Assembly: GCA_026214975.1 (NCBI GenBank)
Contig: CM047815.1
Coordinates: forward strand, 65,231,852-65,295,851
Origin: Gentiana macrophylla
Lineage: Eukaryota > Streptophyta > Magnoliopsida > Gentianales > Gentianaceae
Direction of reading: 5' to 3'
Length of the DNA: 64,000 nucleotides
Shown: positions 1 through 12,346 of the stretch, one piece after another
How positions within the stretch are numbered: the stretch's first letter is position 1
How the letters are laid out: each line of letters opens with the position of its first letter
Position numbers and translations under genes: made by a program
The notes under the pieces: model-generated
What the model was told of the DNA's origin: nothing
What the model saw: the letters and a program-made list of their open reading frames with translations, nothing else
Database searches by the model: none

Positions 1-965
1 GGCGTACATTCTCTGCAAAAGCTACTTTTCTAGTGCTAGAACCGGTTTCCCACATTCTCGTTATTTTGGAAATCTTTTCTATAGCATCGTGAAAGCTGTT
101 TGAGCTTCACTCATCATTAACGAACCACCACATGCATGATCTACATCCGCACGTGAATCTTTCCTTAATTTACTGACGAGAAAAGTTGAATTTGCATATC
201 TAAAGAATAACCATGATCGGGACAAGCTCTTAACAATTTTTAAACCTTTCCCACGCATTCCCAAGTGTTTCTTCGAGATCCTTGTCTAAAATTAGCAACC
301 TCGACCTTTAATTCCAAATTCCGTCCCTGGAGTGAAATATTGTTTGAAATTCGGTTTGAATATCCTCCCAACTAGTTAACGAGTGGTGTGGAAGAGACAT
401 AAACCAATCTCGGGCTCTTCCTTTTAAAGAAAAAGGAAACATAGTCATCCTCGTTAATTCCTTATGAGCACCTTGACTTTTGGTGTATTGCACGATTCTT
501 CAAATAGATAGAGATGATGATGTGGATCTTCATCATCTTCTCCTAGAAATTGGGCTCTTGCGTCAATTAAACCAAAAGATGAGACTTAATTTGAAATTAT
601 TCGCTCCTTCATTAGGTAAAAGTATGGGATTATTAGTGCGGTTTCTCTAACAGTTTGATCACGAGATAGGTCTTGGGTTTGGCGGATTGTTACGATTATT
701 ACGGTTCCGATCTTGATTGTTCTATTATTATTATTATTAGGGTTAACGGGGTTTTGGCCATGCCCTAAAGCATGATCTAGCCTCTGTTCGTTTATTTCAT
801 CACTAGTTTGACCATTTCTTTATTTTTATTAGAAGATGATTCCGTTGGAGATTTTCCAAGGAGTCCTAAGTGGTTTGACCACGTTTATTCTCTATCATAG
901 AATCGCTTTCGTAGCGTTTATATCAGGCTTATAAGAAGTAAGTGAGGCTTTACCGCTTCGGTCAT
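1..965 (-). pseudogene. gag remnant of left-edge Athila-type element
   Basis: Reading on the minus strand, the start codon lies at about 963-965, and broken frames at 308-493 and 79-264 match the gag seen at 25365 and 18562 in this window. They share the run ARDWFMSLPHHS and the run DVDHACGGSLMMSEAQ. Gag would form the cytoplasmic retrotransposon particle. The rest of the element lies left of the window. Frameshifts separate the blocks, some at sites where the sister copies carry CAG or CTG. No zinc knuckle is visible, as in the sister copies. Confidence 0.8.
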
Positions 966-1150
966 CAACTAACGAAAATAGAAAAATGCTCGAGTTTTAA
1001 AGAAGAAGAAAATTGGTACTAAAAGAAAGTAGATACCAACGAAAAATAAAAAAAAGAAATGTGATAAGAAGAGTGTTGGTTTATCCTCGAGAATTTTTAA
1101 GCTAATACAAGTAGTAACCATAGACACAAAAAAGAAATTAGCGACTTTGT

Positions 1151-1170
1151 TTCCCCGGCAACGGCGCGTA
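1151..1170 (-). other. primer-binding site (tRNA-Asp type)
   Basis: On the minus strand, just inside the LTR end, lies a near copy of TGGCGCCGTTGCCGGGGA. That sequence is complementary to the 3' end of plant tRNA-Asp and is the primer site used by Athila elements. The first bases are altered here. Confidence 0.75.
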
Positions 1171-1174
1171 AAAG

Positions 1175-3267
1175 TGACGTCACCAAACCGGACCTTAGAA
1201 GCGGCGTCAAGAAAGGGGACGGACCTTTTCTAGGTTAGACGGATCCTAACCGGCGATGTACCGGGTCAAATTGTAGTGATAAAGTGGTGAGTCGGTGTCG
1301 AATCCTCGAGGAAAAAAGTGGTAATTCTTTTAAGTGTGGTTAAACACCAAAAAGAGCTGCTATTAACTCGATCTAAACCGCAATTTTATAACACAGATTA
1401 CTACTACTCTAACCAACATAAAATAAATGCGTAATTTAAAAGTTATTCTAATATAATATATATAGATATATAAATATATATAGATGTACATAAATAGTAA
1501 AATATATATATATATATATAAATATATAGATACCAATATATAGTTTATAGACTAGACTAGCCAAAGTATATGTAATCAATTTATTCGATCTTTTCAATTA
1601 ATAAAATGTGTTCGATCTTCCTTTTTATTAGGTCCAATTGAGTAAATGAAACGGTGTACTCTAATGTCAACAATTCCTCCTCACACGAGCGTATGAAATT
1701 GTCATATGTCAAATTGTCATCAGTCCAATGTCCACAACTGCCCCATGCTAAACTTAGTTAGTCAAAACAGGTACCGAGTATAAATCTACCCCGGATAAAA
1801 GAGGTGATTCCATTTGTCGGATGGCGATGTTATTCAAGAGGCTCCGGTTGTCAAGCGGATCGATTTAATACAAGCGGTGTAGTTTCAATTAAACTGTGAT
1901 TTTAACATTATTAAGATCTCGAGTACAAATTTTAATAAGATTTGTTTTACTAGGACAAATCGCTTCGGTAGGAAATAGGATTCCGTTAATCAGACGGCCA
2001 TTTTTACCCTCCGGTTTTCTATTTTTACTCATATCCCGACTTCTGCGGTCGGGTTCATCGTCGAGTTATATGTGGTATTCATCATGATTGATTACTTCAT
2101 TCCGAATATGTTATCTTTACGTAGCGAAATAGAAAAAGATTCATTTTAACTCAATTTTAATCATTTTTATTTTAACATCATTCTTTTAACGAAAAGATCG
2201 AAATAATACGATTACATAACTTTGGCTAGTTATTAGATCTTAGCCTAATAACATTATAAAAACTAAAAGAAGAAAATAACAAACATAAACATAATTATTA
2301 TAGAAATTACCCGATTACAACTGCTGACTCAGAAATCGTCTTTTCCGGACATTACAACGACTTCAGCAACACCGAACCTTCGAGAATTTCCCGAGCATTA
2401 CTACGATACTACTATTACTAATTTATTTTGGCATAAGGCCTATTTACAAACTAAAGAAAGAAAAGAGAAAGAGAAAGAGGAGGAGAGAATATATATAGGA
2501 TATGGTATATATATATTGGTACACCCTTTTCAAGTCTTTGAGGCTCCCATATATATAGACAAACCTCCTTCCCGGACCGTCTCTGGCGGCCGGATCGGTC
2601 CAGTAATTATTGAAATTAGTACATGCATGTGCAAGCATGTGCCCCCATGTTACCCTAATCATCACTTAGCATGTGCAAGCAAGTGATCATCATTACTCAT
2701 CATGTGCAAGCATGTGATTTGTTAGGAAAGTAATGATGATTCCCCTGTGATCGATTATCAAAGTAATGATTACTTCCATAATATTATTATCTTGTAAAAT
2801 TCATAACTTGCATTCCCGAACTCCAAATGACATGATTCAAGATACGTTGAAAAGCTCTTCAAATGATCTACAACTTCCATCAAGACCACTTCTTCGTAAA
2901 ACGCATTCTCGATTTCCACTAATTGACCACTTGACCTTTTATATCGGTGGACGCTTTATAACTTCCTTTCAACAACTTGAATTCACTTCAAAAAGTGTCG
3001 ATACTCGGTTTTTAGTTTATCTTAAGATTACGCAATGAAATAAACACAAAATACCCGTGTAAAATAGACACAATATTCCGGTCACTAAAACCGGTACAAA
3101 AACTACAACTTTTTACTATAAATACTAACTTTTACTACTAACTATACTAAACTATAAAAATTAATATTTCATACTAATTATATCATAATTTCATATATTT
3201 TACATAGAATTTGTCAATAAAACATAATAAAATCACGTAAATTTAATCATATAAAAATAATACATCA
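1175..3267 (-). mobile_element. 5' LTR of left-edge Athila-type element
   Basis: Read on the minus strand, this 2.1-kb LTR starts TGATGTATT and ends GACGTCA. It is homologous along most of its length to the LTRs at 22931-25155 and 39958-42247. It is clearly more diverged: the block at about 2560-2760 is replaced by a variant with repeated CATGTGCAAGCATGTG-like units. The right-hand flank atagc (3268-3272) is the presumed TSD; its partner is outside the window. The AT-rich segment near 1440-1560 matches the TA microsatellite of the sister LTRs. Confidence 0.85.
2596..2730. repeat. short interspersed repeats in the variant LTR
   Basis: Three or more copies of a motif close to CATGTGCAAGCATGTG lie within 120 bases, with GATCATCATTACT between them. 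The sister LTRs (23680-23720, 40690-40740) have none of these copies, so this is specific to the left-edge LTR. Confidence 0.6.
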
Positions 3268-3354
3268 ATAGCATTCATCAACTCTTTTAGAGTTTGGTTC
3301 TTGCGTTTAGCAATACCGTTTGGTTAAGGTGTGTATGGTGTAGAATGATGCTGG
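3268..3354 (-). pseudogene. copia integrase fragment, host site of two insertions
   Basis: Minus-strand translation gives HHSTPYTP, a stop, then PNGIAKRKNQTLKEL. This is the end of a Ty1/copia integrase core around the catalytic Glu region, here with Ala in place of the usual Glu. The Athila LTR begins directly after it, and the copia element at 3355 interrupts its other side. Upstream sequence resumes at 44665 but does not continue as recognisable integrase. It is a relic that served as target for both larger elements. Confidence 0.65.
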
Positions 3355-4881
3355 TATTGGAAAGGTGTCTTAAACCCAATCGGGTTGGACTGGATCCGAC
3401 CGGGTCGGGTCATTTACAGTCTATTTAGTTCATGTAATAACTTTATTATGATTAATAAAAACACTTATGTTATTATATATATTGTTTATCTTCATATTAT
3501 TTGTTGTTTATATATAGTAACGTCCCTAGTATCAAACTGTGATAGAGAAACCATGATAGTGATTATGGTTGATGAGATCTTTAATCACTATAACAATTTT
3601 GGTACTTAAATGTCTCTAGTTTTGTGTATTGTCAAATGGGACATTGATAGTATAATCAGACTAGCACGCATTGGATGTCTTCTATCTTATAGAAGGTAGG
3701 GATAGATCTCGTCTATCGAAGTGTAGAGACACTTGGACTGTACGTGGACGTGTATTAGAGAATGCGACGTTAGGATCGACCCACTTACATTAAGTGTCAC
3801 ACTATGTGCGCGATTGTGTAATTATCCTTTTTGACCGGAGTCTTCATGGCTTCACGGTGTGGATTGTCATGCTTTGACACTATTGAGATTTCCCCAGCCA
3901 CGGGCGATAATGCGATAGTGATTGGGTATGATATTGAAGCATCGCGGAGTATACATGATTGGTCGTCCGGGAATTGCGTATCTATGATTGGGATCGAATA
4001 TCCGAAATGGCCTTCTTATAAGGAATATACAGCTCTCGAGAATCTTTGCAAAGTGAGAGTAAATGTGTTATCCCGAGAGAGCATGATATCCAGATTATAA
4101 GATACGATCGTTAATGTATTGACACTTGAGATATGATCGTATGGTTATAGTGGTAAATTAATATGGAGGTATTTATTTATTATGAATAAATAAAATACAA
4201 GATATTAATTATATACAAATTATATTAATTAAAGAATATACGGAAGTCAATTTATTGACTATGAAGCGCCACATTGATGTGTATAAGATACACTTGGATT
4301 GTGCACTTTAATTAATAAGATTACCATAATATTAATATAAGATATTAATTGATTTTGGAAAAATAGATTTATGGTAATAAGATAATTATATTCAATATAA
4401 GATATTGACAAAATTAATTATAATAAAAGAGATAAATCAATCTAAAAGATTTTCCTTATTTTATTGGGAAAATGTTTTCTTCTCATATACACATATCGGG
4501 CGCCACCTTTAGCTATAAATAAGAGGTGGGTGTCAAGTTCTTCTGTACATCACAATTTCAAGGGCTCATAGTTCTTTTGTAAAATAGAGAACGTCGAGTT
4601 TGTGAAAGAGGAAAAATGCCGGTCTAGCAACCGGAGTTTTCCAATAGCAATCCAAGGAGGATTCCGGCGAGGAGCTCGTGTGGATTAGCGATAGAGGCCG
4701 GACACGTGGACGGCTTGCGCACTGTACTACTCTCCGTTGACGGTCAAAGTGACGATCTTATTGATCATTGAGGTATAACCGTCAAACTACTTAACGTGTT
4801 TATTGCATTAAACGAAGAACGATCTAGTAAAAGGAAATCAAATTTTAAATTCCGCTGCGTTAAACTAGTGATTTCCTAACA
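3355..4881 (+). mobile_element. 5' LTR of the copia element
   Basis: Homologous to 10650-11630 plus 43460-44664. It starts TATTGGAAAGG (the other copy starts TGTTGG) and ends CTAACA. It lacks about 285 bases present in the 3' LTR, between the equivalents of 11432 and 43550. The putative TATA box is at 4514-4521. Confidence 0.9.
4514..4521 (+). promoter_or_regulatory. TATA box of copia 5' LTR
   Basis: TATAAATA lies in the 3' half of the LTR; the same box is at 44290-44297 in the 3' LTR. Its position about 360 bases before the LTR end fits an LTR core promoter. Confidence 0.55.
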
Positions 4882-4895
4882 GTGGTAGCAGAGCC
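4882..4895 (+). other. primer-binding site (initiator tRNA-Met type)
   Basis: GTGGTAGCAGAGCC follows the LTR end directly. The canonical plant copia primer site is TGGTATCAGAGCC, complementary to initiator tRNA-Met, so there is one mismatch. Confidence 0.8.
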
Positions 4896-6779
4896 AAGTT
4901 TTGAGTTTAAGCAATAAGCACAATTTAATTGCGTAATAATTAATCGATAGATGCAAGATTTAAAATCACGAGACAGTTAAAACAACAACAACAAAAAAAG
5001 GAATCGATTGGGGGGCTCGGCCGACTGGCGGCGGCCCCCCTCCTCTGCGGCCACGGCTCTAGGGATTCCGTCATCGGCTGTCCTCTTCCAACGGGGAGAT
5101 CGACCCTTTTAGTTTTGTGATATTTATGTGCATAGATTTTCGTTTGTTTAGTTGTGTCATATAGCCAACCAATGGTTCAAATAGTTTGGGCCATCAGGCC
5201 ATAGTGGCATATTAACCAAAATAATGGCCTTTCCAAATTTTGATTTGGAATAGGCTCAGCCCTTTTCAAATATTTGATTTGTAAAGGCCCAGCCAAGCCA
5301 CTTCCAAAACTTTGATTTTGGAAAGTGGCTGTGCCTAAACCAAAAACAATTGGCCTCTCCAAATATTTGATTTGGTATAGTCTAAGCCTTATCAAATATT
5401 TAATTTGTAAAAGCCTATGCTTATGCCACTTCCAAAATTTTGATTTTGGAAAGTAGTAGTTAGCCTAAACCTAATTTGGTTTTGGAAGATGCCTTTTGGT
5501 TTAGAAACCAAAAGCATCCTTCCAGTTAAGAGCCAAAAGGAAAGGAAACAAATTGAAGACTTTATAATTTTAATTTTATTTTGAATAGTTCTAATTTAAT
5601 AAAATTGAAATTGAAATCGATTCAAAATTAAATGTTAATTTTATTTTCGATTAAGTCATATAATTAATTAAAAGTTATTTAATTATTTAATGTGATAAAA
5701 TAAGACGCATAAGTAGTTAAAAATAGAATTTAATCTTTTTCATAAGATTAAATTGTATGGATTAGATGTGTAGATATAATGTGATTATATGGACCCCGAT
5801 TGATTATAGACTCACCAATATGATAGATGGGAGTGTTTTCTTTATGTTGGTTTTGAAAAAATTGTCCTGTGCCATTATGAAGAACGTGACCTAGTTTACT
5901 TTTTGCATTTATCTCATTTCCGTTAGCCCCCTTCGTGCGTGCGGCGGGTGTAATTATTTATTAGATAGATTATTATGTAACAAGAATGGAGCAAGAAGAT
6001 GAAGACCAAAGAGAGATAAAGAACTCATTGGCGTACAACAATAAAGATCCTATTGGCGGTTGCAGACACCCTTAGTTTGTGACCCGCGGTTTCGTCAGTG
6101 TGTATTCGAAACCGCACCTAGGAAAAGTCCATGATCATACCGGTTATTTTATGTGCGGAATGTCGTGTATGTTTTACTTTATATGATATCGTAGTAATAT
6201 GCACATAGTAGATGAGACCATAATCAAACAGAATTAATTTAAAATTATTCCCACGACAAAAATCAAGCCAAAATTGTCTCCCAATATTATAATGACGGTG
6301 AAGAGCCCTTGTTCGGATCCAAGCGATCGGCTCTCGTCGGGAGTTGCCCTACCACCGGTATATATCGTTATTATCGAGATATGATCGTCACGAGATCTCA
6401 TGAATATTTGGAGTTACGACTCGACTAAAATCTCATGTGATTGGCCTCGTCAGGACCGTCTCGATTTTAGAGACAAGGGGTTGACTATCACATAGAGATG
6501 TGAAACATCAAAGAGTTGACTAGTCAGCCACTAGGAACCGCATACGATTCGACTTGTAGGAGTACCTACCTTTCGAAATTATCTTGGTTGATCGGCCCTC
6601 GTCGGGAATCGAGATAACTAGAAGGGATCCCAGCCACTAAAGAATTAATTAAATTCTTGAAAGCCAAATGGGAATAGTTGGCTAGTGGGAGTAAAAACCT
6701 TATAAAATTTTAAGTGCAGATTTAGGTTTTTTTATACATGAGCTTTTACTTATTCTATCTTTATTTATTGTTGTAGAAA
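4896..6779 (+). other. long leader of the copia element
   Basis: About 1.9 kb between the primer site and the first gag codons, with no convincing reading frame. It holds a GC-rich start (5020-5100), a 127-base tandem repeat (5225-5480) and a stretch at 6290-6620 with repeated GATCGG..CTCGTCGGGA words. Confidence 0.6.
5225..5480. repeat. two 127-base tandem units built from small palindromes
   Basis: GGCC at 5225 and again at 5352 start two similar units. Each holds three imperfect palindromes of the form TCCAAA..TTTGATTTGGA, plus TTCCAAAA..TTGATTTTGGAA. The copies differ by scattered substitutions. They lie in the untranslated leader of the copia element and could fold as RNA hairpins. Confidence 0.7.
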
Positions 6780-7560
6780 ATGTCAAACAAATTGAACCTT
6801 CGTTTTATCATCGACAATAAGCTTGAGGAAAATAATTTTCTTGATTGGGAAAGAAATCTCAAAATCGTTTTGAGGCACGAGAAGATTGGCTATGTCTTGG
6901 ACGAGGCCCTGCCGGAGAAGCCCAGCGAGGTTCGGGCTGCAGATCTTTGTCGAGAAGTATAACAAGCAATCGCTCGTGAAGATCGATGCTACATATATCA
7001 TGCTTGCTTTGATGACACCTGAACTGCAAAATCAGGATGAGTCTAAGACGCCTACACAATCATGGTCCACCTAAATGAACTCTATGCTTCTCGGCCTCGA
7101 TCGAGAGAAGTACGAGGTCTCGAAGGCCCTGTTTAGTTGTAAGATGGCATCTGGGACTGCTGTGGGGTCACACGTGCTTAAAATGATCGGGTACATAGAG
7201 AGGCTTGAGAAGCTGGGCCACAAGTTGGGACAAGAATTGAGTATTGACTTGATTCTACAATCTCTACCGATTCATTCTCGGGTTAAGTGATGAATTATCA
7301 TATGAACAAGATAGATTGCTCCCTTGCGGAGTTATTGAACATGTTGAAAACTGGTGAGGGCACTGTGGGGAAGGGAAAGCAAGTGTTGTTGGTCACTTCT
7401 AGCAAGGGCAAGGCAAAAGCCCAAAAGAAGTCCAAGAAGGCGAAGGCTGCTCCTAAGCCAACGCCTAAAATAGGGAAAGACAAATCCAAGGATGCTTGCT
7501 TCCATTGCGGTGAGACCGGATATTGGATGAGAACTGCAAAGGCTTTTTGAGTACCAAGAA
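6780..7560 (+). pseudogene. copia gag (broken)
   Basis: Frame 6780-6962 begins MSNKLNLRFI and continues through FLDWERNLKIVLRHEKIGYV, typical of copia UBN2-type gag. After a frameshift, 7075-7290 and 7287-7550 carry the helical gag core (KMIGYIERLEKLGHKLG, then NYHMNKIDCSLAELLNMLKT). The lysine-rich tail ends in a zinc-knuckle start, CFHCGETGYW. The knuckle His is Tyr, and a one-base shift removes the last Cys. Stops and shifts at about 6962, 7072 and 7290 break the frame. Gag would package the element RNA. Confidence 0.85.
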
Positions 7561-7619
7561 GAAGCATTCTGATGCTTCAACTTCAGGTATATTTATGATT
7601 GAGATCAACATTACTTCTT

Positions 7620-8661
7620 CTAAGTCTAACCACTGGTATTATATACTGGTTGTGGTTCTCATATTTGTACAAATATGCAGGCACTAAGAAGAACTAGAGA
7701 GCTAAGGAAAGGAGAGGTGGACCTACGCGTTGGAAATGGAGCAAGTGTTGCTTTACAAGCCGTAGGAGTTTATTTTCTTTCATTGCCCAGTGGGCCAGTA
7801 CTTGAACTCAATAACTGTTATTTTGTTCCTGCTCTTACGAAGAGCATTATTTCAATGTCCGCATTAGATGTTGATGGATTTTCATTTACGTTTGAGAATA
7901 AATGTTGTTCTTTTTCACGTGATGGAATGTTTTGTGGTACTGGCATACTTAGCAACGGTCTCTACATATTAGATATGAATGTTGACGTACTTAATATAAA
8001 TAACAAGAAAGCCAAGACAAATGACTTGAATGAATCCTACTTATGGCATTGTAGACTTGGCCATATAAAAAAGAATCGTATTTCCAAACTCCATAAAAAT
8101 GGAATGTTGGATCAATTCGATTATGAATCGTTTGATACATGCGAAGCTTGTTTACTTGGTAAGATGACAAAGTCACCTTTTAGTTGCAAAGGGATAAGAT
8201 CCAACGAATTGCTTGAGCTCGTACATACTGATGTATGTGGCCCAATGCCAATTCAAGCCAAAGGAGGATACTCTTATTTTATCACTTTTACTGATGATCA
8301 TTCCCGTTATGGTTATATATACTTAATGAAGTATAAGTCTGAAGCCTTCGAAAAATTCAAGGAGTTCAGAAGTGAAGTGGAGAAACAACTAGGTAAAGAA
8401 ATCAAAACACTTCGATCTGATCGAGGCGGAGAATACCTAGATGGAGAGTTTCAAGATTATTTGAAGGAAAATAGGATTATACCTGAATGGACCCCTCCCG
8501 GAACTCCACAGATGAATGGCGTATCTGAGAGGAGGAACCGCACCTTGTTAGACATGGTGCGATCCATGATGAGCTACGCAGTTCTCCCAAAATCATTTTG
8601 GGGGTATGCTCTAGAAACCGCATCCTATACACTCGAACCGAGTTCCATCAAAGACGGTTGA
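7620..8661 (+). pseudogene. copia protease end and integrase
   Basis: A protease active-site region is in frame upstream of the long open stretch, but reads YTGCGSH, so the catalytic Asp of DTG is Tyr (7642-7644). The 328-codon open stretch then carries the GAG-pre-integrase zinc motif (WHCRLGH, later CEACLLGK) and an integrase core with VHTDVCGPM, TLRSDRGGEY and NGVSERRNR supplying the D, D and E residues. Integrase inserts the cDNA into the genome. The stretch stops at 8661, before RT, after an apparent small indel. Confidence 0.88.
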
Positions 8662-10560
8662 ATCCACACCCATATGAGTGCGGCACAAGAGGAAACCGAG
8701 TCTAGCATATCTTAAACCTTAGGGTTGTCCGACTTACGTGAAGTGGATGATGCCTAACAAATTAGAGGCTAGATCTGACAAATGTCTGTTTGTGGGTTAT
8801 CCTAGAGAAACTAGAGGATACCAATTTTACCATCCTGAGGAACAAAAGGTGTTTGTTGCCAGGACTGGCCACTTTCTAGAGAAATAGTTTATTCTGGATA
8901 GGGTCCGTAGGAGTAAGATTGATCTTGAAGAAATTCGAGAACCATTTACGGATAACAGTCAGTTGATGGAAGTAGAGTACTCGCCACACACAGATGTGAC
9001 GTCAGCCTCTACTGTGGACACACTAGCACCTCGAAGATCCACCAGGGAACGCTGTGAGCCCTAAAGGTACACTGGCGTGTATCTCATGGAAGATGAGGAC
9101 CCTAGAACTTATGAGGAAGTGCTATTAAGGCATGACAAAGAGAAATGGCTGGAAACCATGAATTCTGAAATGGAATCCATGAAAGACAACCAAGTTTGGA
9201 ACTTAGTTGATCCACCTGAAGGAATAGTTCCTATAGGGTGTAAATAGGTCTTTAAGAGAAAGACCGACATGGACGGTAACGTGACTACCTACAAGGCTAG
9301 GTTAGTGGCAAAATGTTATAAGCAAAGACAAGGAGTTGACTATGACGAAATCTTTTCGCCTGTTGCCATGTTAAAATCCATTAGAATTTTTCTCGCTATT
9401 GCAAAGATACCATGATTATGAAATCGCGGATGGATGTGAAAATAGCTTTCCTTAACGGGAACTCGTCGATGAGGTGTATATGACATACTGAGGTTTCACC
9501 ACCAATGACGCCATGATGGTGTGTAACCTCGCAAAGATCCATTTATGGATTAAAGCAAGCTTCTCGGAGTTGGAATCTTCACTTTGATGAGATAATCAAA
9601 CAGTTTGATTTCATCAAGAACGAAGATGGGCCCTGTGTTTACAAGAAGGTTAGTGTGAGTGCCATTGTGTTCTTAGTGCTTTATGTAGACGACATATTGC
9701 TCATAGGGAATGATGTGCCTATGTTACAGTCAGTCAAAGCTTGGTTATCCAAGAAATTCTCAATGAAGGACTTGGGTGATGCAGCCTATATTTTAGGAAT
9801 AAAGATCTATAGAGATAGATCTAAAAGGTTGCTTGGTCTGTGCAATCCACCTATATAGACAAGATGCTGAATAGATTCAGCATGAAGCAGTCCAAGAAAG
9901 GATTGTTGCGCATGTCACATGGGGTCTACCTATCAAAGGGAATGAGTCCTAAGGCAGAGGAGGAAAGGGCACAAATGAGTAAGATCCCTTATGCTTCGGC
10001 AATCGGGTCTATCATGTATGCCATGTTGTGCACTAGACCAGATGTCTCGTACCCTCTTAGTATGACTAGTAGGTGCCACTCCAATCCAGGTGATGGTCAC
10101 TGGATTGCTGTCAAGAATATCCTCAAGTACATGAGACGTACTAGGGATATGTTCCTGGTTTTCGAGAACGATGATTTAGTTTTACGAGGTTACAAAGATG
10201 CTGGTTTCCAAACTGACAAGGATGACTTTAAAGTCACAATCTGGATTTGTTTTCACGCTTAACGGAGGAGCAGTAAGCTGGAAGAGTTCCAAGCAGGAGA
10301 CTACTGCAGACTCTACAACGGAAGCCGAATACATAGCGACCTCGGAGGCGGCAAAGAAGCGATTTGGATGAAGAAGTTCATTCATCGAACTTGGTGTGGT
10401 TCCTCCATTGAAGGTCCAAAGTGCCTCATCGTGATGATAATAATGGAGCGATATCTCGATTAAAGGAACCAAGGTCTCATCAGAAGTCCAAACATGTGCT
10501 GCGGCACTATCACTTGATTAGAGAGATAGTAGATAGAGGAGATGTAAAGATAGAGAAAAG
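8662..10560 (+). pseudogene. copia reverse transcriptase and RNase H (broken)
   Basis: Homology continues in several frames. At 9080-9260 there is the RT entry region, rich in EKWLETMNSEMESM-like codons. Frame 9655-9858 holds LYVDDILLIGND, the YVDD catalytic motif, followed by KKFSMKDLGDAAYILGIKI. Frame 9840-10262 covers the connection to RNase H, and 10262-10560 holds RNase H remnants. Frameshifts and stops occur at least at 8880, 9247, 9412, 9850 and 10262. RT would copy the element RNA; as read it cannot be made in one piece. Confidence 0.85.
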
Positions 10561-10636
10561 TCCACACGGATGATAACAAAGCATGATAAACATGTTCACT
10601 TGCATGGGCTTAGGCATATGGGTGATTGGCTTTAGG

Positions 10637-10649
10637 CCAAGTGGGAGAT
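10637..10649 (+). other. polypurine tract of copia element
   Basis: The purine-rich run GTGGGAGAT abuts the 3' LTR start at 10650, where plus-strand priming occurs in LTR elements. Confidence 0.7.
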
Positions 10650-11630
10650 TGTTGGAAAGGTGTCTTAAACCCAATCAGGTTGGACCGGATCCGACCGTGG
10701 CGGGTCATTTACAGTCTATTTAGTTCATGTAATAACTTTATTATGATTAATAAAAGCACTTATGTTATTGTATATATTGTTTATCTTCATATTATTTATT
10801 GTATATATATAGTAACGTCCCTAGTATCAAACTGATAGAGAAACCATGATAGTGATTATGGTTGATGAGATCTCTAATCATTATAACAAGTTTAGTACTT
10901 AAATGTCTCTAGTCTTGTGTATTTTCAAATGGAACATTGATAGTATAATCAGACTAGCACGTATTGGATGTCTTCTATCTTATAGAAGGTAGGGATAGAT
11001 CTCGTCTATCGAAGTGTAGACACTTGTCTTGTGACGTGGACGCGTGTATTGAGAATGTGTACGTTAGGATCGACCCACTTACATTAAGTGTCACACTATG
11101 TGGCGGTTGTGTAATTATCCTTTTTGACCGGAGTCTTCATGGCATCACGGTGTGGATTGTCATGCTTTGACACTATTGAGATTTCCCCTAGCCACGGGGC
11201 GATCATGCGGTAGTGATTGGGTATGATATTGAAGCATGCAGAGTATACATGATTGGTCGTCCGGGAATCGCGTATCTTATGATTGGGATCGAATATCCGA
11301 AATGGCCTTCTTATAAGGAATCTAGCTCTCGAGAATCTTTGCAAAGTGGGTGTAAATGTGTTATCCCGAGAGAGCATGATATCCAGATTATAAGATGCGA
11401 TCGTTAATGTATTGACACTCGAGATACGATCGTATGGATATTATTACAGCGATAGGATTGTAAGTTACACGGTAACTGCTTCACATGAAAGGTAGTAGTC
11501 ATTGCTTTTGACTCTTCCGATGATTGGGGGTCACGGTGTGTTGCTAGACGCTATCCCGAGATCGTTAGGCATGAAGGGCATTTTAGTAAATTGCACTTTG
11601 TGTCTACGGCCAACATATTCGGAAGCCTAT
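10650..11630 (+). mobile_element. 3' LTR of copia element, first part
   Basis: Starts TGTTGGAAAGG and matches 3355 onward. It includes about 190 bases (11433-11630) missing from the 5' LTR. The pol-less Athila-type element interrupts it after cctat (11626-11630); the LTR resumes at 43455. Confidence 0.9.
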
Positions 11631-12274
11631 TGATGAGAGATAAATTAACACTCATTATTATAACATTTCACCCCATTTCTGATACCGTTTTGAGCATTTA
11701 TGTATCAAATCAAGTGATAATAACTAAGTTTTATCCAAATGTATAAGTAGTAATTATTATATAAAATATCGTATTTTTATAGGTTTTGTACCGGTTTAGT
11801 AACCGAAGTGTCATGTCGGATTTACGTTTGGTGTTTTGGTAATTTATTGCAGGATTATAGGTTTACCAAGATCCCAAGTGACGACACTTTTTGAGCCTAA
11901 AAGATGTATTTTGATGGATGGAAGAAGGTGTCATAAGCTTACGATTTCAAACGGATCAATTGTCCTGAATGCTTCTACCGTAATTTATCTACGACGGATA
12001 TTTCACCCACCTTAAAGGCATTTTCTGGGGAATAGTTCTTCATAAAAGTTGTAGATATTCAAATGAGCTTTCCAACGCATTTTGAATCACGTCAATTGGA
12101 GGTCTACAACTCAAGTTATGGCTATTTTATCGATAAGCGCCGCAATGGAAACGCCGGGAAAAGTGGAGATATTTTCCCAACTTGATTTTAATCATCTAAT
12201 GGTGCATGTGGTGCATGTGAGGACTCATCATTACATCCCACATTCTTCTAACAAATTTGCAAGGATATCCATCG

Positions 12275-12318
<44 letters not shown>
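11631..12318 (+). mobile_element. 5' LTR of pol-less element, first part
   Basis: Starts TGATGAGAGATAAATTAAC and is nearly identical to 22227-22920. It ends in a TA microsatellite where the Helitron is inserted. Confidence 0.9.
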
Positions 12319-12319
<1 letters not shown>

Positions 12320-12329
12320 TAGTGGGATG

Positions 12330-12346
12330 ATCGTGCTTTGCACGAT
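12330..12346 (-). other. Helitron 3'-terminal hairpin
   Basis: A 7-bp perfect stem with a 3-base loop lies 7 bases before CTAG on the minus strand. Helitron ends have such a hairpin about 10 bases from the terminus, where it acts as a stop signal for rolling-circle transfer. Confidence 0.8.
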
